64,000 nt of DNA from contig NC_092679.1 of assembly GCF_964355755.1 (NCBI RefSeq), positions 13,010,932 to 13,074,931 of the forward strand, given 5' to 3'. The translations under genes and the position numbers were made by a program. Shown here one piece after another: positions 1 through 12,415 of this stretch. The notes under the pieces are model-generated. The model was not told the DNA's origin. It did not search any database and worked only from the letters and a program-made list of their open reading frames with translations. This stretch comes from Antedon mediterranea (Eukaryota; Echinodermata; Crinoidea; Comatulida; Antedonidae). Position 1 is the first letter of the stretch. Every line of letters begins with the position of its first letter.

Positions 1-1100
1 TGTGACAATTCATAAATGTCAATGACTCACTGTTGCTTTTAATAGATTGATCAAAATGAACGAGGATCTTCTAAAACAAATAGAAGCTGCATCTATAACG
101 GCATCGCTCTAGTTCGTTTCTTTTCAAGTCAAAATTACGGACAGGATGTTAAGAAATACAGCAGAAGAAAGTGATTGAGCAGACTTTGTCCGGCGGTGCT
201 TCGAGAATAAAATCTCAAGCTGTCGAAATTGAGGGCCTTACGAGGCATCTTCGAATTCAAACAGCCGAATAAAAAAAAACAACAATTCGCTCAAGAAAAC
301 CAAGCTTCGAGCAGTAAAACAACTGTAGAGCCTAAATGTGAAATTAGGGTGGGTCTCTCCGAAGCCACCTTTTTAAAACCAAGAGAGAGTGATGAGGATT
401 TGCTGTTGGCGTTAGATTCACCATTAATTCCAAAAAGAGGAAAAAGAGTAGGCCTTATTATGATAACAAAATAAGTATCTTTGTCAAGCTCACCAAGCTT
501 CTGGTCATTACGCAAATAAGTTTCCACAAAAGACAGAACATCACCATCATTGAATGCTGTATCTACCTGCATGTCCTTTACATGCTCTAGGTATGACCTG
601 ATGTTCAAAAACATGATCACCAGACTGTAATGTTAAACAAAACCGACGTTTTTGAGAATGATGTGTTTTGACCTTATTGTATTGTAGTAATTTGGAGTCA
701 TTCGAATCAAAATTCTGAGCGCTAGAGTGATGACAAGCAAACACACACACAAAAACCGAACAATAGAACAACAACGCGAAAAACAAATAAGAGAATTTAA
801 AAAGAAATAGGGTTTTTAAACTACTCGCATCAAAAACCTTGTATAATAAATCTAATTATGGTTTAAAATTCACAAATAACAAATTATAACGCTTTCCTAT
901 TGTACAAAAATGAAGTTTTTCGACGTAATTGAACATTTTATGTTTATTAACATATTGTGAAAAAATGGCCGGTTGGAAATTCGTCTGGTTTTTTTCTTTC
1001 TGCACTTCCACATTTAATTAAAGGTATTTTATTAATATATTTTAGTATTTATTAGTAAGGGTATCACCGACTGCTTCTACATTTAGGAAGAAAGTTTTAT
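1..1100. other. AT-rich stretch without a recognisable gene
   Basis: No frame here shows a recognisable domain. The short open stretches around 229-620 overlap each other on both strands and have low-complexity composition (Lys/Gln-rich or Ser/Leu-rich). I see no promoter, RNA gene or transposon end. Confidence 0.6.
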
Positions 1101-1165
1101 TTTATTCTCTTTTGTGGGGTAACACCACTTTTATTCACATCCATATTATCTTTCATGTCATCACA
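1101..1165 (-). repeat. LINE 3' tail fragment (copy 1 of a pair)
   Basis: On the minus strand this reads as a stem-loop-like GTGGTGTTACCCCAC followed by ACAAAAGAG and an A/T-rich tail, the form of a LINE 3' end. A close copy lies at 52957-53010, sharing the TCTCTTTTGTGG core, AACACCACTTTTATTCACAT and CATATTATCT. No coding sequence is attached. Confidence 0.5.
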
Positions 1166-1635
1166 TAAGATCACAATTATTTATCACATTTTTGTTAATT
1201 CTTAATGTCATCACAATTTGATAATTTATTATTTTAAACAATGTTTTCCGGAATTGAGTATTATTAACATTATTAAATATTAACAATTTATATACAACAT
1301 TGAAATTATCCTTGTGGTTTTTGATATTCGTTCACACACTGGTGATGGTAAATTAATCAAATATATCGTTAACTAGATATGATATTAAATTATTTTTTCC
1401 TAAATCATTTACACAATGTACGCATATCGAATAAAAAATATTGGCACGTCACGAGTCGCGTAAGGCGCGTCATGAAGACGAAATATTGAAAGGTGATTTT
1501 CAGGTGTGAAAGAAACCGAAGGCGTAACTACAGTATTTTAATAATTGCGATAGTGGAACTGAACAATGCTTACAAGAAACCGGTTAAAATAACTGTGGAG
1601 TGAATGCTTTTAATAATTTTCTAAATTCTAGATTT

Positions 1636-1735
1636 TGTCTTTTTATTTATTTATTTCCACTTTAGTTAGAGAGGGTATCCCTTCTAGCCGAACCCACAGG
1701 CAAGCTGGTATACAGGCCCTCTAAAATATAATTAT
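1636..1735 (-). repeat. LINE 3' end with (ATAAA/AAAT)n tail
   Basis: The minus strand reads AGAGGGCCTGTATACC, then GGGATACCCTCTC, then an AAATAAATAAATAAA tail. The hairpin plus simple A/T-repeat tail matches the end of the LINE at 20.6-24.0 kb, which has ...GAGAGGGCTACCC and an AAATAAAATAAAAATAAA tail. It is a 5'-truncated insertion with no reverse transcriptase left. Confidence 0.55.
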
Positions 1736-2590
1736 TATACTTAACTAAGTTAAAATCTTTACAATATGACATTCAACAACAAAAAATACCATAGAATATA
1801 TTTTTAAAACTTTTTAAGTCTTGGATTTGTTCATGCGTTTATTTAAGAATCAGCAAAGAATTTAACCCAATAATTAATGTTTAATAGAATAATAATTAGT
1901 TTGTTATAATTTTGTTATTCTTATTGTTTATTTAGGTGTTATATTCAAGTAAAGTTTTTTTTATATTTTTAATAATGATGTTATATGTAGTCAACAAGGA
2001 TCCTCCTGGAATATATATGACAAACATTAGTTACAGTGACAACACACATTTTGTCATCAGTTATTCAGAATGTCGGATTAATCCAACCTTTCGCTGTCGA
2101 TTATGATACCAGCACATTAACACTGTATTGGTCTGATGGCAGCAAGCACACCATTGAACCATTGAACGGTTTTCACTTTTCACTAACCAACATGAAGTGT
2201 AATGTAGTAAGATTTGTTCCACCAAAGTGCTTAAGGCGCATGTGAAAACTACCCAATCTAGACAAAAACCACATAATCGCATTTTGTTTACCAGTTAAGA
2301 CGCACAGACTGGCTAGTACATAACTAGGTATTCTCAGTTACCCGAGTATTACCTAGACAAATAAAAACCAAAAGTATATAATTATAGCCAACATAAAGAA
2401 GCAGATTAAATCGGATAGTTTATTGCCTCAAAATGAATATTACGTATTATCCTGATAATAATTAAATATAAATAACAAAAAAAAGTCATCATGAATCAAC
2501 GTTTAGCTCAATCATTAACATATTGAAACGTTCATTCGACCCTTGAATGTGGATGTATCCACTATTACAATGTAATTCATAATTTTAAAC
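1736..2590. other. AT-rich, no recognisable gene
   Basis: A 69-codon open stretch at 2036-2245 has no known motif and is overlapped by an equally long minus-strand frame. Nothing else is recognisable. Confidence 0.5.
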
Positions 2591-2607
2591 AAATGTTGTT
2601 ATTGCAG

Positions 2608-3290
2608 ATTGATTCCGTTGTTATAGTAGCTATGACAGACGAAGACCTCTATAAATTCATTCCTCTCCTTGGGGATAGAATTGCTGTGGGTGAATTTTGC
2701 AAAGACAACAAACGCAATAGTAAAAGTAAAAAAGAAACAGTTTTGCAGAAGCTTACAAAAATTGAAAAAGAGAAGCGAAAAGGACGATGATGATGAGGAG
2801 GAGAAGTTAGGCAACTTCCTCGAAACACGCCCAAGCACTCTGATGGGAAACAAAAATGCCCCCAAAAACAAATCGGAAGATAGACATAGGGTGGTTAGAC
2901 TACCACCTTGAGCTTAAAATGTACAGGTAGGTTCGTAAACAGAAAGGAGGAGGCACTAGGCCGCCGACAGTGCCAAAGTCTACTCGTTATAATGAGTTAC
3001 TGAAGATCGCCAATAACCTATTCTTTAAAGACGGATTATCATCCAAAGGAAAACTAAGCGATTTAAACTGCCAAATGTGTGACTTCAGACAACATCCGTT
3101 GAAGAAAGATATGAATGTTGGGAAACTATATTCTGAATGTAAAATGGCGGTCCTTCGGTTCTACCTTCAAACGACTCTACTTGGCAAAAAAAAAAAAAGA
3201 TGTTGTTCGTAAACGAAAGAGAAGCGGTGAATTATTTGATGACGACCGGGATGATTTACCGTTGGTTGAAACAACAACTAACCGTAACTA
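2608..3290 (+). pseudogene. Broken copy of a multi-copy invertebrate protein family (GDR...AFC / GGGTR...LFF modules)
   Basis: The sequence resembles the N-terminal half of an uncharacterised, highly repeated family that I recall from cnidarian, fish and echinoderm genomes, where some members are annotated as G2/M-phase E3-ligase-like. A possible splice acceptor (TTATTGCAG) precedes 2608. The first block reads TDEDLYKFIPLLGDRIAVGEF. A Lys/Ser-rich linker follows, then a block with KIDIGWLDYH, GGGTR, ELLKIANNLFFKDG, CDFRQHPL and LRFYLQT. The blocks sit in different frames. A shift lies between about 2760 and 2880, and an in-frame TAG sits near 2935 just before VRKQKGGGTR. The end shows an acidic DDDRDDLP stretch near 3240. 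There is no transposase or intact ORF. Family membership is from memory; the breaks are seen directly. Confidence 0.5.
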
Positions 3291-3599
3291 GCTGTATGTA
3301 AGAGATGGGTAATTGCAGAGGAGCGAATGAGCAATTTGCTTTAGCCTTAATTTCAAAGTAAATTCAAAGTAAGGTAACCCAACAGAGTGCATAATTAGTA
3401 TTTTAGTGAATTCATTCATACTGTTCGCTGATATAGGGCAGGTATATGGACTGATCTGATGATAGAACAAGTAATGATGAGATCCATAAAAAGCAAAGGA
3501 GGACTGACAAGAGGCAAAAGCATGACTGAAACTGTTTACTTGCAATGAATATATAGCATGCACAAATGTGCTGGAGTGCATGATGTCATGACAACAATG

Positions 3600-3970
3600 A
3601 CCAAATTGAAGCACATGACAAGTTAGCAACATCTATAAATGAGTACTTCAAAACGAAATCGGGATTACAAAGTTTCTTTAAGGATATTTTTCTGTAAAGT
3701 AAAGGTAGATTGTTCCACAGTTTTGCGCCTCTAATTGTAACATCAAATTGACCAGATGAAGTACGAAATTGTGGTATAATTAAATTAAAATTATTTTCAA
3801 GCCTTGTATTTTTCATATGCGCTACATAATTAATGTACAAATTAATTGGGTGAGGCAATCTACAATATAATAAATCAGATAGGAATTTTAAAACATAAAG
3901 GTCATATAACTTAAAGATATCCAAAATACGAAGTTGCTTTAATAAAGGTGCAGAATGAGCTCTAGCCTAT
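3600..3970 (-). pseudogene. LINE reverse-transcriptase C-terminal fragment
   Basis: Read on the minus strand this holds the region downstream of the RT domain that is typical of CR1/L2/Jockey-like LINE ORF2: HSAPL..., ...NTRLENNFNLIIPQFRTS, then the conserved IRGAKLWNNLP box followed by a short tail. The catalytic RT motifs and the endonuclease are absent, so this is a 5'-truncated copy. It lies between two plus-strand decayed genes and may have inserted into them. Confidence 0.7.
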
Positions 3971-4039
3971 ATTCAGATAAAGTAACACAACAAACATACA
4001 TACATTTTTTTAATAAGAAATAATTTATTTAAGAAGAAT

Positions 4040-7000
4040 ATGTGCTACCCCAGACCTTAATTTACAAACTCCGTATACATTACCGCCAGAACTTTATTCT
4101 AACTTACTCTGGCATTCTGGATGGATGTTCACCAACGCAACAAAGCCGAGGTTTTATTCAAACCACGATTTCTGCAAATTCAACCGCAAAATCCGAGGTG
4201 TTGATGTTACCAATTATTGTTTTTAATCCCACAGATGAAACGTGCATCTATTCAACAATGCTATACATTATAAAGCCAGCACGGGCATTAACCTACAGAC
4301 ATAACGTTCGACCAACCACTGTGGATTAAAGGGCTCGGGCTTAGAAGAAGCTATGGAAGAGGTATATGGCTCTAATTCTGTTTTTCACATAATGTTTCTT
4401 GGTGGAAAATATTTTACCACATTAAAAGCTACAATCCAAGCATTAACCATTACAGAAAGAAGCACGCACTATTAAGGAAATATTTACCTTCATAGCTTTT
4501 GGCAATGGAGTTTAATGATTTTAAGAATCATAGCACGTGTAAATATAATAGATATAGAAGATTCATCAAGGAACTTAATATCAGCTTTATTAAAATTAGG
4601 ATCCGAAGAGTGCCTTCAATTTATAGAGCACACAAAAATCAATGAACACAATTCTGACCGACAACATTGCAATATCTGCCAGAAAATGACACCCATTATA
4701 AAAAAACGCAGACATTTCTAGAAATCTATACCAATAAGACAGAGACAGGCCAAAAGATGGTAATGATGTAATAGTTTCTGTGGACATGCAGAAAATAATT
4801 ATGTTTCCAAAATTGTCTGGATATAAACACGTTCATGTCTGCTGACGCATTCCATCATCAAATTGAGTTGGAATGAAAAAGTCCAATATTTCTTTAAGAT
4901 TGTTAATAATGCAGGAAAAGCAGGTAGGATGACTTATACCGACTTCTTCGCATACAAAAATGAAAAAGGACCGAGTAAATCGTTAGTAACACCAAAACTT
5001 CATGATGTTAAAGAACAAAGCAAAATTATATTGGAAACGTGAATATATGGATACTAGTTATATGTCTGGAGAGTTTTAAAATAAAAACACATTACAAAAT
5101 ATCGTAAATCGAACCTATTTACCTGAACCTCTAAAAGAACCAAGAGGAATTCCACAAATTTAAAAAAATGACAACATAATAAAGAAATTGATTCCACTAC
5201 TGGAGACGTACGCGACCTGATAGATAACGCATAAATATATCAAATACAAAACTTGTATAATGCTTAAAGCAATAATATGCATCAAAACATAAAATGCAAC
5301 AACGTTTAAAAATGGAAGGAGAAGTTCTGAGATTGAGGACTTAAGTTCGTATAAACATAAAATACATCGTAGTGCTTTGAAACCAGATGATTGTTGGTTG
5401 TGCAGCTTTTGTCAGACAGAAACAAAAGAGAAAAGAAATCTAGTTACGATAAAGTAATCAAAGCTGCTGCAAATGATTACACACGTTGCAATGTAAACTA
5501 GCATTAGTCAACGATTTGCCAGCAGCAAACACAAGATACTATCTTAAATGTTATGTTACATTTCTGAGAAAGCATACCCAACAACGCCACCATATGCATT
5601 AAGAAAATTGCAGATGACAGACTGCACACTTTTACATGATACACGCAACTTCTCTCTGATTTCCAAGTTGATACTGGCAGTTACAAGGATCACAAGTCAT
5701 GGTTTACAGCCTGCTTTATGGAAATGTGGAGTTTGTTGCACAACTTGACCCTTATCAGCCAAAACTAATATTTCCGTCGGTTAATATTTCCTTCAAAACT
5801 GTTATTCAGACAAACACATGACCATGCAATATCAAATCAGGAACTACACAGTAGCAAATTCAAGACACATAAGAGGGACTAGCTTTACATCATAGCGCTA
5901 CGTATCAGAACTAAACTTAAATCATTACCACGTTTTACCAATTGAAAAAGATTCAATCCTGATAATGTAGCTAAGCTAGTTCCCAAAACATTATACATGT
6001 TTCTCAGTTTAGTACTTTCTGGTGAAGCAGCTGAAACAGAAGATGATGGTTACATTAGAAGATTATCTGCTAGTATTAGCCAAGATCTTACACCAAAGAA
6101 TTTAGGGATCGGAATAGCTATCCATCAAGCAACAAGATCCAGACGACTAGTAAATCTTATTCACAGCAAAACACTGCGTGTAGACACTGCATTAATACAG
6201 CATGCAATTGAGTTCCTCCCTCCAACGAGCACATATTTGTTCCAATACATGGATATGGTGTCTGTCCTGTTGAAATTTATTCGTGCAGAAAGAACAGGAA
6301 ACTGGAAGATGAATCTCTCTGCATTTGATAGAATGTTCCCATGGTTTGCAGTTTATGATCATGTAAACTATGTACAATGGAGCACTGCATATTATGCTCA
6401 TCTGCTTGATAAGACAAATCCAGATGTATATAAGCAATTTATGAATGGCAATGTTTTGGTCAAAACAACAAACAAATCATTTTGAGATCAGCACTAACCA
6501 GGCGTTGGAACATGTTAACAAAGTAGAGAAAGTAGCAGGTGGTTTAATTTGTATTACCAGAACAGATGAACGTTATGTCTAACCAGAATTAATTAGTATT
6601 GCCACGAAAGATATTGCCACATCATATATTACTGACGCTTTTCTCTCTCTCTTTTTAACCTAATAATATTTTTATAAATCTATAGGGTTCCTTGTCTGAA
6701 GTACATGAGTTTAGACATTAAGATAATATAATAATATTATGTCAAAAAATAAAATGGTCGAACTTGGGCTATTTTTCATTTTATCGAAAGGTATCTAATC
6801 AAAATTATATCGACTTTTAAAAATAATCTTGAGTAACATTCTGTGCATGTAAATTATGATTTAGGAACCAGTTGTCAAAACAAAAGGAGTCGAAATGCTG
6901 CAATCTATTATAGATAATTGTATTCTCGAAAATGACTAAATATCTACTGTTGTATGAGGTACAGTACTGTAACATGTGCAGAACTCCTTATGTAACTTTT

Positions 7001-7480
7001 CATAGAAGTAATAAGGCATCAAAGTAAACTGAAGAAATATTGGCCTCAAAGAAATGTTGCTTGTTCACAACTAAATTTTAAATTTTACCACTCCATGATA
7101 TCTGCATTTCCAGCACTCCATGCACAAACTGGATGTGATACAATCAGCAAGATATCAACTAAACTTTGAGCTCTAAATCATGTCTGCAAACAAGAAAATG
7201 CATTTGGTTGTAAATTGGCAGAGAAATGCAGGTGTCTGAAACAATTAACAGACCTAAAGACATTCGATGACCTACGTGTCGCCTCATTTAATAGCAATGC
7301 CCTTAAGGTAGACTTAAATTAAATTACCTTGTTCTTCAACGAAATGCTAGAAAACATATCCATATAACCTTTTACCAACAGCAACTTTGTGTTCAAGCTC
7401 CATTCAAAGGTGCCACATTGAATTGAAAGAAGGCACCATCTCGAATTGGTTTGGGATCGGTTGCAAGGAGAGCAGAGGAG
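4040..7480 (+). pseudogene. Heavily decayed copy of a multi-copy uncharacterised gene family
   Basis: Recognisable blocks are strung along the plus strand in changing frames. In order they are FWMDVHQRN near 4110; FDQPLWIKG near 4310; EEAMEEVYGSN...LGGKYFTTLKATIQAL at 4350-4440; a 68-codon block at 4515-4721; then a 162-codon block at 5997-6485. The last reads LTPKNLGIGIAIHQATRSRRL, LLKFIRAERTGNWKMNLSAF, MFPWFAVYDHVNYVQWS and NPDVYKQFMNGNVLVK. ALEHVNKVEKVAGG follows near 6505 in another frame. Weaker blocks continue to about 7450. This order matches a family present in many invertebrates and fish, usually as uncharacterised loci and probably transposon-borne (from memory). Dozens of stops and shifts make it non-functional. 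I cannot name its biochemical role. Confidence 0.5.
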
Positions 7481-10090
7481 GTAAGGCGAATGGAAGAATT
7501 GAAAAAAAAAAGGAGTTAAGTTCTTACGAAAAAGCAGGAAACTGAAAAAAGATTGTTAAATCTCTAAACTTCAACAAGAAAAAAATGCTATTGCTACAGA
7601 GATGGCAAGAGAGAAGCTTCTGAAAGAGGTGAGGGTAGAAGGGTAAGCTCAGAAATTGGCGGTATCTGGCAGAAAAACCAAATTGAAGCTAAGAACAAGT
7701 TTGAAATAAGGATGCACACGGTATACACCAAGCCTGGAAAATCCCGTAAAATGAGGAGGAAATAATCAGAGGAATTAATCTAACCAAGATTGATGCTGTT
7801 GATTGGGAATAATACCCAAGCTACATATGCTCCCAGTGAAGTAAGAACATGACCTCACGGTAGTACTTATGCTACAAGTAGGCCTACCCTATTTAGATGG
7901 GTAGCACGAGGAGTTATGAAACCCATGGATTCAAGCACAAGCAAATCTGTAAATATGGAGAAGGTATATTATATTAAAAGTTTAAGTTACGACTTCCCGG
8001 AGCGGAGCGAGGAATAGACGACAAAAGAGAGTGAACAGCAGAAGAATTAGAATTTATGAGGATAATGAATGATTCAAGCCAACAAATTGATAGCCACTAT
8101 CAACTTGATCTATCGTTAAGAGATTAAAAGATACAGCTTAATTTTAAGATGGCAAAAAAAGTGTTTGAAGAGCCTTCAAAAGAAAAATGGTAGACACAAA
8201 AACAATATTCAGTTATCCAACAGAACAGGTTCAAATAAACCAGACGCAGTATGGAATAAGCTCAAGTCTACATTGGAGATCCAACGATGTTGTAAGTACA
8301 CGTACTTAAGAATGAAACGCTACCGACGAATTTACTGGCTCATTTATGCTGTATTACAGCCTTTATTTCTTCATATATCTCTAACCTCTAATCTCTAGCC
8401 GTAAATTACTGAAAACAAACAAGTAATAGCAATCAGCAAATACAACCTCAAACTGAGGTAAATACAACATTAAAACTTAGGAAGAGAACAATGACGTATC
8501 TCAACCATACATGACGTAATCTATGCTTCGTCAAGCGGAAGGACCGCTCAGATGTGCACAACACACCATGACGTGCAGCTAACTGTGTGATACATGATGC
8601 AAATTTGCATGTCTTAAATAGACTAAATAACTATAAAGTAATCTTAAAGTTCACGTCATAACTTCTACAATCATTCTGCTATCAGTAAACGTAATGATAA
8701 TAATCAGTAAATAACAATTTAAATAAACAATGTAAACAAACAAACTGAGGGCATAAAGGTGGGCTCCACAGAACAGCGACACCCATGACAACCTGCTCCG
8801 GCCATGCCACTCCAACCCTCCATGCTCTAGGCGGCGAGTCTAAACGACCTCGCCATCTAAATAATGCCAATCTGCCTAAGCAAGAAGGAGTCACGAATAT
8901 TAAATGTATCATAACTAAAGCTAAAAAACATCTATAACAAAGCATTACCGGTTCCGGTATCGTAGCTCAAATTCAACATAACAACTTTGTTGATTATTAT
9001 GTCCTCTAAACAAACAATTAATTATCACGTTCTCATATCTGTCCAAAAGGACCCGCACGATGGCGCTATACAAATTAACCTACTGATTAGAAATCAGTAC
9101 AGATGTATTTAACATGGTTGTTTGAAGCTATTATGGAGAAGACAAACGAGAAGTTGGAGAAAATTCAAATACAATTGAGGGCGCTTCATTGCTGCCTTTG
9201 GAAGCTAATTTATACTTCACCTTCTCTCGGCTCGAATCATCTGCATAGGCATGTATACCTGTTTTTAAAGAACTACTTCCGGTTCAAACCCCTGATCTAC
9301 GGCCTCTTCCCAAAACTGCATGACGATAGTCAAGTTGAAGGTATTACAAGAAGAAGAATACACTTGTACTGGTACTGGTTCAAATAACCGTCTCACAGAG
9401 ACATCTGGTAGCCATTGACTTGAAGTTGGCATTTGGATGTGTTACTTTTAAATGTAGGCCTACAGTATGAGAGTGACTACTACCAAATTACACAGTCACA
9501 AAACAACTTATAAAACAGTTCATATATACAGTTAAAACATTGCTGGGAATTATAAATTTCTGTTGAAGCAGGCTCTAATGAAGTTGCATCTAGAGTAAGT
9601 TGACTTTGTTGTACAACTCTATCAAGTACTGATGGTATCTTCCGACCTCTTCGTTTACTTTGTAAGTAAGCTTAACATTTATATAATAGCGATACCGTCT
9701 TATGGTTTCTGATAAAGAAGATAGATGTAAGACTAAGATATATCCATGATAGAAATGTCAACTGTCTGAGTCAACTGTCACCATGTGCACAGTCGCACAG
9801 GCATGACAGGTCCGAATTGCGCCTCCATTCATTCGGTCGTAATATCAGCAAGGACAGATCACGCCTTTACTATTTGAGCAGGATGATACATGCCTCCTTG
9901 ATATGGGTCATGGTCAGCCGTCACCAATGGAAAAAATTTGAAATGGCTCAAAGTAAAGTATCCAACAAGCCAATTAAAGACGTTTTATGTACAACTTCTA
10001 GGCCTAAATCTCCAGCAACAGTTGACTTTTTACCAAATCAACTGGCAATCATAAACGATATAGGATTTTTATGTTGCAAGATACTATGAG
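7481..10090. other. No supportable gene; one GC-richer patch
   Basis: Coding-like fragments are too short or too shifted to identify. A GC-richer patch at about 8755-8880 stands out from AT-rich surroundings and is open on the minus strand (FRWRGRLDSPPRAW...). I cannot assign it. Plus-strand open stretches at 9103-9387 and 9817-10089 have no recognisable domain. Confidence 0.5.
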
Positions 10091-10092
10091 AG

Positions 10093-10900
10093 ATGTTAGG
10101 TCGGATTCTTAGTCTCGATCAAGAGCCAGCATTAGGACACCTCATAAGAGACAGCGTTCGGGAAGCTCTTCGTCGGAGTCTAAGGATACCTTTAGACAAC
10201 GAAGACGTAGTCGGGTCTCCAAGCGACCAACTTCACCAACTGGAACATACCAGCAAAAAAGTGAGGATGCCTTGATAAGTAAATTGAACCCGGACGGTAG
10301 CTCAAGTTATGTACTATTAATTAAACCACATGAAGTGCCTAAAGGTACATCATACAACAAAGATATTCTGTTATGGTGGAGAGAACAAAGAATACATATC
10401 CGAGACCAATAAAAAAAAGATGAAATTTTGAAGAAAATAAAACCCAAATAAATCGACACTAAATAAAAGGAATTTCAAACATGAAAAACTGATAATACAA
10501 TCTGGTCAATCGAGGAAGACATGCTTAGAGCATCGATGCCATTAATCAAGGCCTTGGAAAAGATAAGTGAATCACAAGATAGTGAAGTGAAATCACTACT
10601 ATCAACAACAGGCACTATTTTGGGTTCAGCTGTCCAGTGTATGTCAGTTTTTAGACAACGCCAAGCAGAACCTTTTTTGAAAATGCTAGTGTACAACTTC
10701 CCTCTTTTACTAAATTCTCTGCAAAAATCATCGGACACATCGGCAAGAGATCAAATGATTTGATTGTTCAAAAAATTGTTAACGTGACCGAATATCTTAA
10801 GTTTGGTGTCGAATGCAGCCAAGTGCTGGTCAGCCAATTGCTTAAACGGCACCCCAGTCGAGTGGGCATGCATTTAATGACGCAGTAGTGGATAATATTC
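10093..10900 (+). pseudogene. Possible retroelement gag remnant (DIRS-like?)
   Basis: Two plus-strand open stretches lie here. One, about 10120-10410 in a frame rich in Arg/Ser, reads RQRRRSRVSKRPTSPTGTYQ and leads to LLIKPHEVPKGTSYNKDILLWW. The other, 10521-10763, is helical (LRASMPLIKALEKISESQ ... LGSAVQCMSVFRQRQAEPFLKML). An Arg/Ser-rich segment followed by an all-helical domain is reminiscent of DIRS-type gag proteins, but there are no zinc knuckles and no RT adjoins. Function is a guess; it could equally be another dead repeat. Confidence 0.25.
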
Positions 10901-11142
10901 GCCAACTAAAGTCTATTTACGCAAATGATGCCGTGGTGACCTATTGGAAACACAGAGAGCTATGGATGGTGTACATCTCAGCAGACATTCCACTCAAGAA
11001 CGATCGTCGGGGATGTATCGGTATGCACGGAACGTCCGTAAGGCTGTTTTGCACGCCAGGAACGTTACGAGGCCAGTTTATATTATACATTAGTATTTAT
11101 TTGCTATATCATCATACTTTTGTACTAACTTTGCCTTCGGGC

Positions 11143-12018
11143 GATTTACTTGTTTACTTGTTTCCGGAGCTCAGCAATGCTGGGTCCGGAGTCGAGGCTA
11201 GGCTATGCCTATAAGCCCCTCTTGATAATTATATCAACTCTTGAATATGGCGCAAATTTAAGAGGGTGGTTGGACCATGCCCGTTCAAGACCGGACTTAA
11301 ATTGATAGGTTGATCTTGAAGCTACTACATCCTCCGATAACGAATTCCATAATATAATAGCTTTTCGACCAAATGAGTCCCTCATCCAATTTGTGCGTGA
11401 GAACTTAAATTTTAATTTAAAAGAATGACCACGTGTTCTAACATCTTCATCACGCTAAAAAAAGAATCAGCAGAAATACTATCCACTCCATGTAAAATTT
11501 TAAAAATCTGTATCAAATGAGCTCTTTGCCTTCTGTATGCGAGAGTAGGTAGGTTGAGAATTTTCAGCCTTTCTGAATAAGGTAAATGACGAATGGAAAA
11601 AATCAGCTTGGTGGCACGTTCTTGGACTTTTTCCAATAGGTCTTCCTCCTTACAATGTAGCGAGTTAAAAACAACGTTGCAGTATTCCAAGGTCGGACGA
11701 ATAATAGCTTTATATAAACGAAGAAACCCATCCATATTTAAAAACTTGAAAGCTCGATATACCATGCCCAACTTCCGATTTGCTCTCATTGCTACATCTG
11801 CCACATGTACATTAAAAACAAGTTTAGAGTCAATAGTAACACCGAGGTCTTTTTCATGATCAACTTCATTCAATAAGAAACCACGCATGGCATACAGATG
11901 TTTGTTGTTTTTCATCCCAAAGTGCATTACTTTGCACTTACCCTCGTTAAAAGGTAATTGCCATTTGTCAGACCAGTCACATGCTTTCTCTAAATCTTCT
12001 TGTAGGACTTGAGCATCA
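11143..12018 (-). pseudogene. LINE A reverse transcriptase, C-terminal half and 3' UTR
   Basis: This continues LINE A on the far side of the Gypsy insertion: LQEDLEKACDWSDKWQLPF, KCKVMHFG, KDLGVTIDSKL, MVYRAFKFLN, LYKAIIRPTLEYCNVVF and QERATKLI. A frameshift near 11455, in an A-run (T-run on the coding strand), breaks the tail. RTRGHSFKLKF and the IILWNSLSEDVV box continue in another frame to about 11220. Taking out the Gypsy element with one copy of CATCA makes the two halves contiguous and in frame, which proves the order of insertion. Confidence 0.85.
12014..12018. repeat. 5-bp target-site duplication, left (CATCA)
   Basis: CATCA precedes the 5' LTR, and the identical pentamer follows the 3' LTR at 16814-16818. 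Confidence 0.9.
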
Positions 12019-12184
12019 TGTAGTAATATCATATGTGTATGCTGCCCCCAACCATATAACCATAGCAACGCTACTGCGCACTAAGGGCAGTTCTGATACA
12101 ACGCCATGTTTGAAAATAATACCAATTAATAGATATATATTAAACATCAAAATAATAAGTAAAACGTGTCTGACAATCATTAAA
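12019..12184 (+). repeat. 5' LTR of Gypsy element
   Basis: 166 bp, starting TGTAGTAATATC and ending ATCATTAAA. It differs from the 3' LTR by A/T in GCGCACTAAGGG and A/C in AATAATAAGT. The right terminus is AA rather than the usual CA. Confidence 0.92.
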
Positions 12185-12196
12185 TGGTGGCAGCGG
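12185..12196 (+). promoter_or_regulatory. Primer-binding site, tRNA-Leu
   Basis: TGGTGGCAGCGG directly abuts the 5' LTR. It is complementary to the 3' end of a eukaryotic tRNA-Leu (...CCGCTGCC-A-CCA), the expected primer for minus-strand DNA synthesis. Confidence 0.8.
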
Positions 12197-12415
12197 TATA
12201 TTGTGAAATAACAAGGAATAGAACTCCTGTAAGTAATCTTAGTGCACTTACAGTTACGTGACATATTTTTGATTTCCGAGCAACAAGCCTCGCCGTAAAA
12301 AACACTCGTGTCCGTCCAACAACAGCAGCGCCGTTTGTAGGCGAATCACCATCACCGTTTTAGCGTGATAATTGCTCTGGTGGCTTAGGCTAGGCCGTAC
12401 GTAACAATAATCAAT

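Noticed and set aside
291-620. 109-codon minus-strand frame
   Set aside because: It overlaps a plus-strand frame of similar size and is Ser/Leu-rich by composition, with no motif or gene context.
8682-8945. 87-codon minus-strand frame in a GC-richer patch
   Set aside because: Composition differs from the surroundings, but no family or splice structure could be recognised. Kept only as a remark.
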